A stretch of 33,973 bases of DNA, from NCBI GenBank assembly GCA_026989455.1, contig JALSJH010000089.1, forward strand, positions 1-33,973. Reading direction: 5' to 3'. The notes below the pieces were generated by a model. It was not told the origin of the DNA, did no database searches, and saw only the letters and a program-made list of their open reading frames with translations. Origin of the DNA: Chromatiales bacterium. GTDB taxonomy: Bacteria; Pseudomonadota; Gammaproteobacteria; RBG-16-57-12. Of this stretch, positions 1-8,243 are shown in pieces. Position 1 is the stretch's first letter. Each line of letters opens with the position of its first letter. A program made the translations under genes and the position numbers.

Positions 1-163
1 GGGCTACTTCACGCCCCATATCAGCCCAGCTACTACCCTGCCACTGATCTGACTCCTGATCATACTCTCGATAGGCGGGCAGATCGGGGGTTCGCGCCAC
101 CCGCTCACGAAATAGGCCGTCAAGGGTAGTGACTTGATCACGTTTGATTGCGTTGTCGCTCAT
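1..163 (-). CDS. Long-chain acyl-CoA synthetase (AMP-binding), N-terminal part only
   Basis: Only the first 54 codons are in the window; the gene continues past position 1. The ATG at 163-161 is preceded by a strong ribosome binding site (AAAGGAGCT, 3 nt before the start). The visible protein begins MSDNAIKRDQ and then has the pattern LDGLFRERVARTPDLPAYRE followed by a W-x-G-x-S-W segment. This is the usual opening of long-chain fatty acid-CoA ligases of the FadD15/FAA type, where it precedes the adenylation domain. The enzyme would activate free fatty acids with ATP and CoA. It lies downstream of fadE-fadI-fadJ on the same strand, which fits fatty-acid catabolism. The adenylation motifs are outside the window, so the family call rests on the N-terminus and context. 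Confidence 0.75.
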   Translation of the reverse strand, partial: MSDNAIKRDQVTTLDGLFRERVARTPDLPAYREYDQESDQWQGSSWADMGREVA

Positions 164-172
164 GATAGCTCC

Positions 173-232
173 TTTAGGGATCTCTGATTAAGCCAGCATA
201 AAACATTCATGACTTATTCAGAGCTTTCTTTA
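173..232 (-). repeat. Internally deleted copy of the palindromic intergenic repeat (copy 1)
   Basis: Read on the minus strand, this 60-bp stretch matches the outer ~45 bp of the full repeats at 8054-8220 and 33430-33597, through ATGAATGTTTTATGCTGGCT. It then jumps directly to the opposite end (TAATCAGA). About 105 bp of the middle is missing while both ends are kept. The two ends can pair as CTCTGA-TAAG with CTTA-TCAGAG. Its first bases supply the fadJ stop codon, and its far end touches the ribosome binding site of the acyl-CoA synthetase gene. Confidence 0.8.
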
Positions 233-2251
233 CCAGCGGGCATCCGGTGTAAAACGCTCACCATGTTCTTGCTGTAGATGATCTAAACGTTGCTTTAACT
301 GATCGCGACCACACTTGGCAGTGTAGTTCATCGGCCCACCCCTGAATGGCGCAAAGCCCGTACCAAAGATAATACCGGCATCCAGCAGATCCTCATCCTC
401 AACCACCCCTTCACGCAAACAGGCCATCGCCTCATTCACAAAGCGTAAAATCATGCGGTCGGTCAGATCGTCCGGTGGCGGGGTACCCGTATCACTAGGT
501 TTCAGCGGCTTACCCTTCTTGTATTTGTAAAAACCTTCGCCACTCTTACGCCCTAATTGCCCGGCGGCGACCATGCTGCGGAGTTTTTCAGGCACCTCAC
601 CGCCTAACTCTTGGGAGAGTATTTCTGCCACATGCAGACAGATATCCAACCCCACCGTATCCGCTAGCTCAATCGGCCCCATGGGCATACCAAACTTGGT
701 TGCCGCTTGGTCTATCAATACGGCGGGCACCCCTTCGGACTCCAATATCACCGCCTCAATAAGGTAGGGCATGAGTATCCGGTTAACCAGAAAGCCCGGG
801 GAACTTTTAACTGGCAGCGGCAGTCGGCCAATCTGTTTGGTAAACGCGCAACCGGCATCAATCAGTGCTTCGTTGGACTCTGCTCCACGGACAACCTCCA
901 CCAACTGCATCTGTGCCACTGGGTTAAAAAAGTGTAGACCAATCAGACGGGAAGGGTCATCCAGCACACCGCTAATAGCCTCCAACGGAATGCTCGAGGT
1001 ATTGGTTGCCAGCAACGCATCGGGTTTTGCCTTTGCTTCAACCTCTTTAAATAGTTGCTGTTTCGCCTCTACATTTTCAAAAATTGCTTCAATAATCAGA
1101 TCCGCCTCGGCAATGCCTCGCCCCTCAATATCGGGGCGCAGGCGATCCATTGCATCACGAATTTTTAGCGGGTGTTTCAGCTTCTTTTTGTATAGCCCGT
1201 GTGCTCGCCCTATGGCACGGCCAATCACCTCATGACTACGATCTTGCAGTGTTACTTGTAGCCCCTGCATGGCACACCAGGCCGCAATATCGCCCCCCAT
1301 CACACCACCACCGATCACATGCACCCGCTCTGCTTTAAAGTCACTTTTACTGCCCAATCCTTTCATGCGCTCTTGCAGGAAAAAGACCCGAATCAGATTC
1401 TGTGCGGTATCCCCCATCACCAGGCGGGCGACCGAAACCGCCTCCTCCTTCATCATCACCTTAGGGTCAGAAGCGTACTTCTCCCACAGTTCGATGACCG
1501 CATAGGGTGCCGGGTAGTGCTCTTGACGTGCCTTTTTTGCCAATTTCCTGCGCATCATGCCGGCCAGCAGTGGCCGCAACAACCCGTAGCTAACCCACGC
1601 TTTCCACCCCTTGACTTTTTGGGGTGTGGGCTGCTGTTGTAACAGTTGAGTGGCGGCGCTGAGCTTGTGCCGTTCGGGCACCGCATGATCAACCACCCCC
1701 ACCTTGGCGGCAGCCTTGGCACTCAAAGAACGCCCGGTGAGCATCAGATCCATGGCAGCCGGTGCGCCAATGAGCGGTGGCAGACGTACCGTGCCACCAA
1801 ACCCTGGGTGAATACCCAACTTAACCTCTGGCAGACCTAGCTTGGTTTTAGGGTCATCAATGGCAATACGGTAGCGGCAAGCCAGTGCTAGCTCCATGCC
1901 ACCGCCAAGGCAGAAGCCCTGAATCAGCGCCACCGTTGGGCAGTGCAGTGCCTCCAGGCGGTCAAACACCCCTTGAGCACGGCGCACTAGGGCAAAGCCG
2001 TCGTCCTGATCTTTTAAGGTGGTAAATTCACCAATATCAGCACCGGCAATAAAGCCACTGCTTTTAGCTGAGGTGATCACCACGCCGGCAGGTTTATCAT
2101 ATTCAAGCTCTTCGAGTAGTTCGTCCAACTCCTCAATAACCGCCCGGCAGAGTATGTTTGTTTTGCTCTCCGCCCGATCAAGATAGAGCCAGGCAATCTC
2201 ATCACGCCCCTGCTCTTTACGCCAATGCTGGTAGCTCTTCTTCTCGCCCAT
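230..2251 (-). CDS. fadJ: Fatty acid oxidation complex alpha subunit (enoyl-CoA hydratase / 3-hydroxyacyl-CoA dehydrogenase)
   Basis: This is a 673-residue bifunctional beta-oxidation enzyme, slightly shorter than E. coli FadJ (714) or FadB (729). Residues ~15-200 are a crotonase domain with the oxyanion-hole segment GFIAGAD and the two expected acidic catalytic residues, Glu120 in CLGGGME and Glu142 in LPEVKLG. Residues ~309-480 are the NAD-binding 3-hydroxyacyl-CoA dehydrogenase domain with the nucleotide motif GGGVMGG and the catalytic His440 in GLHFFNP. Residues ~485-660 are the helical C-terminal domain. The ATG follows a GGGAGGTGG site. The stop of fadI is 2 nt upstream, so the two subunits are almost certainly co-translated. 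Pairing with a FadI-type rather than FadA-type thiolase favours the FadJ name. No key residue is missing. Confidence 0.93.
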   Translation of the reverse strand: MGEKKSYQHWRKEQGRDEIAWLYLDRAESKTNILCRAVIEELDELLEELEYDKPAGVVITSAKSSGFIAGADIGEFTTLKDQDDGFALVRRAQGVFDRLEALHCPTVALIQGFCLGGGMELALACRYRIAIDDPKTKLGLPEVKLGIHPGFGGTVRLPPLIGAPAAMDLMLTGRSLSAKAAAKVGVVDHAVPERHKLSAATQLLQQQPTPQKVKGWKAWVSYGLLRPLLAGMMRRKLAKKARQEHYPAPYAVIELWEKYASDPKVMMKEEAVSVARLVMGDTAQNLIRVFFLQERMKGLGSKSDFKAERVHVIGGGVMGGDIAAWCAMQGLQVTLQDRSHEVIGRAIGRAHGLYKKKLKHPLKIRDAMDRLRPDIEGRGIAEADLIIEAIFENVEAKQQLFKEVEAKAKPDALLATNTSSIPLEAISGVLDDPSRLIGLHFFNPVAQMQLVEVVRGAESNEALIDAGCAFTKQIGRLPLPVKSSPGFLVNRILMPYLIEAVILESEGVPAVLIDQAATKFGMPMGPIELADTVGLDICLHVAEILSQELGGEVPEKLRSMVAAGQLGRKSGEGFYKYKKGKPLKPSDTGTPPPDDLTDRMILRFVNEAMACLREGVVEDEDLLDAGIIFGTGFAPFRGGPMNYTAKCGRDQLKQRLDHLQQEHGERFTPDARW

Positions 2252-2253
2252 GA

Positions 2254-3561
2254 TTAATCCACCTCCCGTTCAAGCAGCATCGCGCCACCTTGTCCGCCAC
2301 CAATACAGAGGCTGGCAATACCACGTCTGGCGTTACTCCTCTTCAGTACATGCAACAGATGCAAAACGATACGCGCACCGCTAGCACCTACCGGATGGCC
2401 TAAACTCACACCACCACCATCCACATTCAACCGTGCCGACGCTATTTCACCCAAGGCCGCTGACAACCCCAGCTGCTGCTGACAGTAGCGCTCATCTTTA
2501 CAGGCCTCAACACAGGCCAACACTTGAGCGGCAAAGGCCTCATTAATCTCCCAATAATCCACATCAGCCAGCGCAAGCCCCTGTCGTTGCATAATGGGAG
2601 CCATGGCATGGACGGGGCCTAGCCCCATTTCAGAAGGTTCCAGCGCAGCCCAGTGGCTATCCACAATCGCTCCTAACACCGGCAGTTTATACTTTTCAAC
2701 CGCCTCGGCGCTGGCGAGCAGCAGCAGGGTTGCACCATCGGTAATCTGAGCACTGTTAGCCGCGGTTACCTTGCCAAAATGGCGGTCAAAAACTGGCTTT
2801 AATTTTGTCAACTTCTCTACACTGCTATCGCCACGAACCCCATCATCACTGAGGTGAACATTACCCTCCTTGTCATAGATCGGTACAATTTCATCCATCC
2901 ACCCCTGCGCCTGTGCATGAGCTAAGCGGTGGTGGCTACGCACCGCATACTCATCCATCTCTCGTCGGGAGATATTAAAACGGTGGGCAATAATCTCCGC
3001 CGTCTGCCCCATGCCTAGGCCATTGATCGGATCGGTAAGGCCACACAGCAGACCCACAATGGGCTTAAGATGCCCCGCCCTTAATTGGGTGAGCACCTTC
3101 AGTTTATCCAGTGGCTTTTTAGCGCCATACAGATCGGCCATCCAGTTGACCATTGTCTCGTTCAACAACAGCGGGGCATGGCTCATCGCTTCTACCCCGC
3201 CGGTTAAGACGAGTTCGGCGCGACCGTTGGCAATATTGCTTGCCGCACTATCCAGCGCCTGCATACCCGAAGCGCAGTTACGCTGCACCGTCCAGGCCGG
3301 GGTGGTGATGCCACAGGAGAGACGCAGCGCGATTACCCGAGCGATATTGGCCTCATTAGGACCTGGCATCACACACCCCATCACCACTTCATCAATTTCG
3401 TGGGGGGCAAACGGCATACGTGACAGAAGTGCTCTGCCCGCCTGCACGGCAAGATCAGCCGCGTGGAAGGGGCCGGTTTTACCCTTTGCTTTTAAAAAGG
3501 GCGTTCTCGCACCATCCACTACATAGACCGGGCGTGCCAGGTGTGTTGTTTTGTTTGACAT
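2254..3561 (-). CDS. fadI: Acetyl-CoA C-acyltransferase (3-ketoacyl-CoA thiolase), FadI type
   Basis: This 435-residue protein has almost exactly the length of E. coli FadI (436), longer than FadA (387). It performs the last step of beta-oxidation, cleaving 3-ketoacyl-CoA with CoA. The acylated cysteine is Cys96 in QRNCASGMQ, the His is His389 in SLGHPVGASG, and the second Cys is Cys419 in CIGGGQGG. All thiolase catalytic residues are therefore present. The start ATG has an AGGAG site 8 nt upstream. It lies 11 nt after fadE and 2 nt before fadJ on the same strand, forming the beta subunit of the complex encoded next door. Confidence 0.93.
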   Translation of the reverse strand: MSNKTTHLARPVYVVDGARTPFLKAKGKTGPFHAADLAVQAGRALLSRMPFAPHEIDEVVMGCVMPGPNEANIARVIALRLSCGITTPAWTVQRNCASGMQALDSAASNIANGRAELVLTGGVEAMSHAPLLLNETMVNWMADLYGAKKPLDKLKVLTQLRAGHLKPIVGLLCGLTDPINGLGMGQTAEIIAHRFNISRREMDEYAVRSHHRLAHAQAQGWMDEIVPIYDKEGNVHLSDDGVRGDSSVEKLTKLKPVFDRHFGKVTAANSAQITDGATLLLLASAEAVEKYKLPVLGAIVDSHWAALEPSEMGLGPVHAMAPIMQRQGLALADVDYWEINEAFAAQVLACVEACKDERYCQQQLGLSAALGEIASARLNVDGGGVSLGHPVGASGARIVLHLLHVLKRSNARRGIASLCIGGGQGGAMLLEREVD

Positions 3562-3572
3562 AAGTCCAGCTC

Positions 3573-5987
3573 CTAGTGTGCCAAATCTTCGTGGCTAAAA
3601 TCATCCACTTGAATCACTTTCCAGCGCGCTTCAGCAGCCGCCTTCACCTTATCAGCCTCATCCTGGGTAATAAACGCCTTTTCCAGCGCTTGTTCGGCCT
3701 GTCTCTCTTTGCTGCCACCCTCAATCTCGCCACTTTTCACCAGTTTTCCAAGGGTTTTTTCCACCGGCTCCGCGACAACCACCTTGATCAGCGCATCATC
3801 TAATCGCGCCAATTGCTGATCCTCTTTTTCTGGAAGATAGATACCATCCGTCAGCCGATCTCGCGCAGCAGAGGGGGATAAAATCGACTCCGCCACCCGG
3901 CTCCCCAACACATCACTGGGTGTGCGATAACGCAGCCCCAGCGGAAATACAACCGCCCGCATCAGGTAAGCCGCTGGCCGATGCGGAAAGTTACGCAAAA
4001 ACCCATCTAAGCTCTCCTGTATTTGGTAGAGCGCGGTTTCACACGTCCACTCCATCAACGACTTATCGGCCCCTTGCCGCCCCTGAGTGTGGTAGTGCTT
4101 TAATACCGCAGAAGCGAGGTAGAGTTGACTGAGAACATCCGCCAGGCGACCCGACAATTTCTCACGCCGCTTCAATGAACCGCCTAACACCAACATCGCC
4201 ACATCAGCCACAAATGCGAATGCCGCACTCATGCGGGTCAACTGCTGGTAGTAGCGTTTGTCCGCACCCACCGTGGGGCTGGCCGCCAACTTGCTGCGGG
4301 TCAGTGCCAGAAAAAGTGCCCGGGAGGCGTTGCTGACCGTAAAACCAACGTGCCCAAACAGCGCCTTATCAAAGCTCTCTAGGTCATCACTGTGGCACGA
4401 TTGAATCTCTTTAATTACATAGGGGTGACAACGAATCGCACCCTGACCAAAGGTAATCATGGTGCGGGTCAGGATATTTGCCCCCTCTACCGTGATCGCA
4501 ATGGGAATCGACTGGTAGGGGCGCGCCAACAAATTTTGCGGCCCCATGCAGATCCCACTGCCACCCTGAACATCCATTGCGTCATTCAGCACCTCTCGCA
4601 TCCGCTCCGTCATGTTGTATTTGGCAATCGCTGAAATAACGGCTGGCTTTTCACCCAGATCGACAGCAGTCGCCGTCAGCGTGCGTGCCGCTTCCATCAT
4701 ATAGGTGTGACCGGCAATACGGGTTAACGCCTCTTCGACCCCGTCAAACATCCCTATGGGTGTTTTAAACTGCTGACGAATACGCGCATAGGCACCGGTG
4801 GCCCGGCACGACAACTTACCCGCACCAGTTGAGAGCGCTGGCAGTGAAATCGAACGCCCTGCGGCCAGGCACTCCATCAGCATGCGCCACCCCTGGCCAA
4901 CCATCTCAGGCCCACCAATCACCCACTCCATGGGGATAAACACATCGTTACCCTGATTGGGGCCATTCATAAACACCATATTCAGTGGTAGATGGCGACG
5001 ACCGATCACCACCCCTTCGGTCTCGGTCGGAATCAGCGCACAAGTGATCCCCAGCGCCACCTCTTCACCCAGCAGCTGATCCGGGTCGTAGAGCTTGAAC
5101 GCCAAGCCCAAAAGGGTCGCCACAGGGCCAAGCGTAATATAGCGTTTATTCCAATTAAGACGAATGCCCAGCACCTCTTCGCCCGCAAACTCACCCCGAC
5201 AAATCACCCCTTTGTCGGGCATCGCACCGGCATCACTACCATTCTCTGGTCCAGTCAGGGCAAAGCAGGGGACCTCTTTGCCGCTGGCCAAACGCGGCAG
5301 ATAGTGTTCACGCTGCGCCTCGGTACCGTAGTGAAGTAGCAACTCACCAGGCCCCAGAGAGTTGGGCACCATAACGGTAACCGCCGCTGTGATCGAACGG
5401 CTGGCAATTTTACTCACCACTGCCGAGTGTGCCAGCGCTGAAAATGCCAACCCACCATACGATTTGGGAATAATCATGGCGAAAAAGCCATTCTCTTTAA
5501 TGAATTGCCACACTTCTGGCGGCAGATCTTTATGCTCATGGGTGATCTCCCAATCATCCAGCATGGCACAGAGTTGATTGGTCGGGCCATCAAGAAAAGC
5601 CTGCTCCTCTTCACTAAGCGTTGAGGTGTTAATTCTTAATAGTTTTTCCCAGTCGGGCTTACCACTAAACAGATCGCCATCCCACCAAACCGTCCCCGCA
5701 TCCAGCGCCTCTTGTTCCGTTTTACTCAATGCAGGCAGTACCCGCTTGAAAAAAGTTAACGCCTTGGCGCTCACCAGCCCCTGGCGCAGTGATGGCGCAT
5801 TAAGTATCACCAGCACCGCAAGTGTCACCAACCACAAAGGTATCAGCAGCCAACCACTAGCCCCCACCCAGCTGATAAACAGCAACATGCCGAGTACCGC
5901 ACCACTCGCCGTCAGCAGTGCTAACCGGTGGTAACTGACGGCCCAGAGGGTCGCAATAAAAAGAAATAGCGCTAAAAGTGTGCTCAT
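3573..5987 (-). CDS. fadE: Membrane-associated acyl-CoA dehydrogenase FadE
   Basis: The protein has 804 residues (E. coli FadE has 814) and catalyses the first, FAD-dependent step of beta-oxidation. Two hydrophobic segments (residues ~1-30 and ~32-65) should anchor it to the inner membrane, as in the FadE family. Residues ~75-500 form the acyl-CoA dehydrogenase core, with the substrate-binding segment CFALTGPENGSDAG, the C-terminal helices with MDVQGGSGICMG, and an acidic residue in ITVEGANIL that is the likely catalytic base region. The C-terminal 300 residues (DUF1974-like) are specific to this family. A GAGAGG site lies 10 nt before the ATG. It is followed at 11 nt by fadI, so fadE-fadI-fadJ-acyl-CoA synthetase reads as one operon. 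No FadR-type regulator is visible nearby. Confidence 0.93.
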   Translation of the reverse strand: MSTLLALFLFIATLWAVSYHRLALLTASGAVLGMLLFISWVGASGWLLIPLWLVTLAVLVILNAPSLRQGLVSAKALTFFKRVLPALSKTEQEALDAGTVWWDGDLFSGKPDWEKLLRINTSTLSEEEQAFLDGPTNQLCAMLDDWEITHEHKDLPPEVWQFIKENGFFAMIIPKSYGGLAFSALAHSAVVSKIASRSITAAVTVMVPNSLGPGELLLHYGTEAQREHYLPRLASGKEVPCFALTGPENGSDAGAMPDKGVICRGEFAGEEVLGIRLNWNKRYITLGPVATLLGLAFKLYDPDQLLGEEVALGITCALIPTETEGVVIGRRHLPLNMVFMNGPNQGNDVFIPMEWVIGGPEMVGQGWRMLMECLAAGRSISLPALSTGAGKLSCRATGAYARIRQQFKTPIGMFDGVEEALTRIAGHTYMMEAARTLTATAVDLGEKPAVISAIAKYNMTERMREVLNDAMDVQGGSGICMGPQNLLARPYQSIPIAITVEGANILTRTMITFGQGAIRCHPYVIKEIQSCHSDDLESFDKALFGHVGFTVSNASRALFLALTRSKLAASPTVGADKRYYQQLTRMSAAFAFVADVAMLVLGGSLKRREKLSGRLADVLSQLYLASAVLKHYHTQGRQGADKSLMEWTCETALYQIQESLDGFLRNFPHRPAAYLMRAVVFPLGLRYRTPSDVLGSRVAESILSPSAARDRLTDGIYLPEKEDQQLARLDDALIKVVVAEPVEKTLGKLVKSGEIEGGSKERQAEQALEKAFITQDEADKVKAAAEARWKVIQVDDFSHEDLAH

Positions 5988-6025
5988 GGCATTAGCCTCT
6001 CACTGTTCCACATTGAGTATTATTA

Positions 6026-6871
6026 CTACTTTTCATCCGCTGTTTTCTCCACTATCGGGGGTACAAAACAGTCCCCTTTTGCGTTGCAGACCAGACCATG
6101 GTCATCCCAAGGTAGTTGACGGTAGGCGGCTAAATTATCAAAGCCCATAAAGGGGTATTTAACAATTTCGAAATAGGGTGAACAATCAAAGTCGCTCGGC
6201 TTGTAGAGCCGGGTATTACGCTTATAGAGTCGATAGCGACCGTCCGCCTCCTTGTGAATAACCGGAAGAATCGGATAATCCACACTATTAAACGCTGAGG
6301 CGATCATACTGGAGCAGACCGTTTTAGTGGGAATGCCCGCATTGTGTTCGAACAGTGTAGAGCGCCAGCGCCTAGGCAAAATGCCATAGGGAAAGAGAAA
6401 GCGTGCCAAATCAAGCATCTGCCTGAAGTCATATTCAACCCCAAGGTGCTGCACTACATGTTTAATCACCGCCTGTGTATCGAGGGGCGACAACCCTTTG
6501 GGGCGGCAGATTCTCAAGTGCTCGCCACGGTAAGCCTCCAGCGGCGTGACAAGGGTGCCTCTGCCGAGAATAGGCTCAATCAGCAGCTGGGCGCTGGGAT
6601 CGCCCTCATAATGAGCCTCTACCAGCTCCCGTAACGCCGGGTCATCGATATCATGCAAACGCCCCACATAGATAGCCGAGTGCGTCCAGATACTCTGGGT
6701 AATGGTTTTGATCACCTGACTAACACGGCTGCGCCCCTCCACTAGCAAGACATCACACGGGCGGACTTCAAAAGCGAGCCGATCAAAATCACACAGCGGC
6801 ACATCGTGAATCTCGCATTCATGATTCAACCACTCTGCCAACCATTTACTAAAGCGTGCTTTCAACCCCAT
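6026..6871 (-). CDS. YiiX/YebB-like permuted NlpC/P60-fold hydrolase
   Basis: The 281-residue protein shows the circularly permuted papain-like arrangement of the YiiX/YebB (peptidase C92) group. An N-terminal His motif comes first (WTHSAIYVG, His64 with the ATG start). A segment with a conserved acidic residue follows (LLIEP), and the nucleophile Cys186 in KTVCSSMIASAF comes last. Some members of this superfamily are lipid-acting (the LRAT group) and others cleave amide bonds, so the substrate is open. I prefer the ATG at 6871; a GTG lies one codon upstream, and neither has a strong ribosome binding site. The gene is 38 nt upstream of fadE on the same strand and may be the first gene of the fad operon. 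I see no signal peptide, so a cytoplasmic location is likely. Confidence 0.8.
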   Translation of the reverse strand: MGLKARFSKWLAEWLNHECEIHDVPLCDFDRLAFEVRPCDVLLVEGRSRVSQVIKTITQSIWTHSAIYVGRLHDIDDPALRELVEAHYEGDPSAQLLIEPILGRGTLVTPLEAYRGEHLRICRPKGLSPLDTQAVIKHVVQHLGVEYDFRQMLDLARFLFPYGILPRRWRSTLFEHNAGIPTKTVCSSMIASAFNSVDYPILPVIHKEADGRYRLYKRNTRLYKPSDFDCSPYFEIVKYPFMGFDNLAAYRQLPWDDHGLVCNAKGDCFVPPIVEKTADEK

Positions 6872-6996
6872 CACATACCCATTGTTACCACGATTATCAG
6901 GTGCCTACCTTTATTCATTCAGAAGCCGCCACCCACTCAACTGATAACGGCGAAGCCATTCTTTACTGAAGGGGACCTCTTTAATTCATAAAACCA

Positions 6997-7051
6997 GTAC
7001 GCCATCAATATGATAATTACGGATTCAGCATTTATCACATTGATGGAGTAC
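6997..7051. repeat. 20-bp inverted repeat in the divergent intergenic region
   Basis: Arm 6997-7016 and arm 7032-7051 are reverse complements at 18 of 20 positions (GTAC-x-CCATCAAT-x-TGATAA) around a 15-nt loop. It has no T-tract and lies between two divergent genes, so it is not a usual terminator. It may be an operator or the remnant of a small palindromic repeat. No second copy was noticed in the window. Confidence 0.7.
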
Positions 7052-7087
7052 TAGTCTAGCGACCATATTATATTGTCGCTGTACTAG
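7051..7087. repeat. Second inverted repeat abutting the first
   Basis: CTAGT at 7051-7055 pairs with ACTAG at 7083-7087. Inside these, AGCGACCATA at 7058-7067 pairs with TATTGTCGCT at 7071-7080 (one mismatch), leaving a TTA loop. The heptamer GTACTAG also occurs as a direct repeat at 7048-7054 and 7081-7087. The structure is directly followed by a possible -10 box (TATGAT, 7090-7095) for the AEC permease gene, so it could be a regulator site for that gene. Confidence 0.55.
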
Positions 7088-7143
7088 GGTATGATGACCC
7101 ACCTTATGACCCTCTTTAATCTTACCCCCAAAGGAAGCGATGA

Positions 7144-8058
7144 ATGTATGAGGTGTTAGCACAAATGGCCGGGTTGATTGCCTGCGGTATCTTTTGGCGC
7201 ATAAAAAAGCCCATGGGGCTGGCCGCCGATGATGTGCGCATTCGCCTTACCAGCCTGGTTTACAACCTACTGCTTCCGGCACTGGTGCTACTGGTGCTGT
7301 GGCGTGCACCACTCAATTTGGATGTGCTTAAAATTGCCACCGTTGCCGCCGCAGGTGTCTTAACGGGCCTGCTGTTAGGGGGTATTATCTATAGGTGGAT
7401 GAAGGTCCCCGGCACGATTGCAGGCGCGATGATTATCGCCAGTGGTTTTCCCAATGCAACCTATCTTGGCCTGCCGGTGCTTGAGAGCACGCTGGGTGAG
7501 TGGTCGCGCAGCGTGGCGATTCAATATGACCTGTTTGCCTGCACCCCGCTACTACTCACCGTTGGCATGATGGTCGGGGCTGCTTATGGTGAAGGAGAGA
7601 AGGACCAGCATCCACTGCGTGCCGTACTCAAAGTCCCACCACTGTGGGCGGCAATCGCTGCAATAGCACTAAATACCGCTGCGGTACCCATGCCCAGTGT
7701 TATTGAGGGGTGGCTCTCCATGATGGCGGGTGCGGTCATTCCGCTGATGTTGATCGCCCTTGGCATGGGGTTGCAGTGGAAAAGTTTTACCCTTGCCAGC
7801 TTGCCTATTATGGCCCCGGTAGTGGTTATACAGCTGCTATTAACACCTATTTTAGTGCTGTGGCTCTCCCAGCAGCTAGGCCTCGAAGGTGAGCTGCTTG
7901 CCGCCGTGGTACTCGAGGCGGCAATGCCCTGCATGGTGCTCGGCCTGGTCATCTGCGATCGATTTAAACTGGATACACCACTCTACGCCTCGGTGGTCAC
8001 ACTCACCACCGGACTCTCCATTATCTCACTCCCTATCTGGTTTGAGATCTTAATTTAA
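7144..8058 (+). CDS. AEC-family permease (auxin efflux carrier / malonate transporter-like)
   Basis: This 304-residue integral membrane protein has about ten hydrophobic segments across its whole length. The halves show the typical AEC features: a conserved Asn-Pro region (ASGFPNATYLGLPVLES) near residue 100 and a second crossover-like segment (EAAMPCMVLGLVI) near residue 260. Members export or import small organic anions or amino-acid-like compounds across the inner membrane; the substrate cannot be read from the sequence. The ATG has an AAAGGA site 8 nt upstream. The gene is divergent from the YiiX-like gene. Its stop codon lies inside the left end of repeat copy 2. Confidence 0.85.
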   Translation: MYEVLAQMAGLIACGIFWRIKKPMGLAADDVRIRLTSLVYNLLLPALVLLVLWRAPLNLDVLKIATVAAAGVLTGLLLGGIIYRWMKVPGTIAGAMIIASGFPNATYLGLPVLESTLGEWSRSVAIQYDLFACTPLLLTVGMMVGAAYGEGEKDQHPLRAVLKVPPLWAAIAAIALNTAAVPMPSVIEGWLSMMAGAVIPLMLIALGMGLQWKSFTLASLPIMAPVVVIQLLLTPILVLWLSQQLGLEGELLAAVVLEAAMPCMVLGLVICDRFKLDTPLYASVVTLTTGLSIISLPIWFEILI

Positions 8059-8220
8059 GGAAGCTCTGATCAAGTCATGAATGTTTTATGCTGGCTGAAA
8101 TCGCCCTCATTTATCCCGAAAATTGCACCAATAGAGCAACTATTACTGTGTATTTCGGAACAAATGAGAGCAAGATCCTCTTAACCTAAATTCATCCAGA
8201 CTTAATCAGAACTTGCTTAA
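8054..8220 (+). repeat. Full-length palindromic intergenic repeat (copy 2), MITE/ERIC-like
   Basis: This 167-bp element begins TTTAAGGAAGCTCTGAT and ends ATCAGAACTTGCTTAA, giving imperfect terminal inverted repeats of about 30 bp. Inner arms (CTCATTT-x-x-x-CCGAAA against TTTCGG-x-x-x-AAATGAG) extend the hairpin. It has no coding capacity. The reverse complement of 33430-33597 is the same element: the first 49 positions differ at one base, and the middle and right parts are more diverged. The TAA stop of the AEC gene is embedded in its first bases. Confidence 0.85.
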
Positions 8221-8243
8221 CCAATTTTGGACTGTAATAGAAC

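Noticed and set aside
771-1235. Long antisense reading frames inside fadJ and other genes (also 5578-5934, 21982-22500, 31655-32095)
   Set aside because: They lie wholly opposite well-supported genes, lack ribosome binding sites and show no recognisable protein features; they are shadows of codon bias.
230-2251. fadJ as truncated or frameshifted because it is 40-55 residues shorter than the E. coli homologues
   Set aside because: Both domains and all catalytic residues are present and the C-terminal helical domain reaches its normal end; length variation is common in the family.
8232-8238. CTGTAAT, a perfect PhoB-like heptamer just before the Bax-like gene
   Set aside because: It is a single unit with no 11-bp partner on either side and no suitably placed -10 box, so chance is the simplest explanation.
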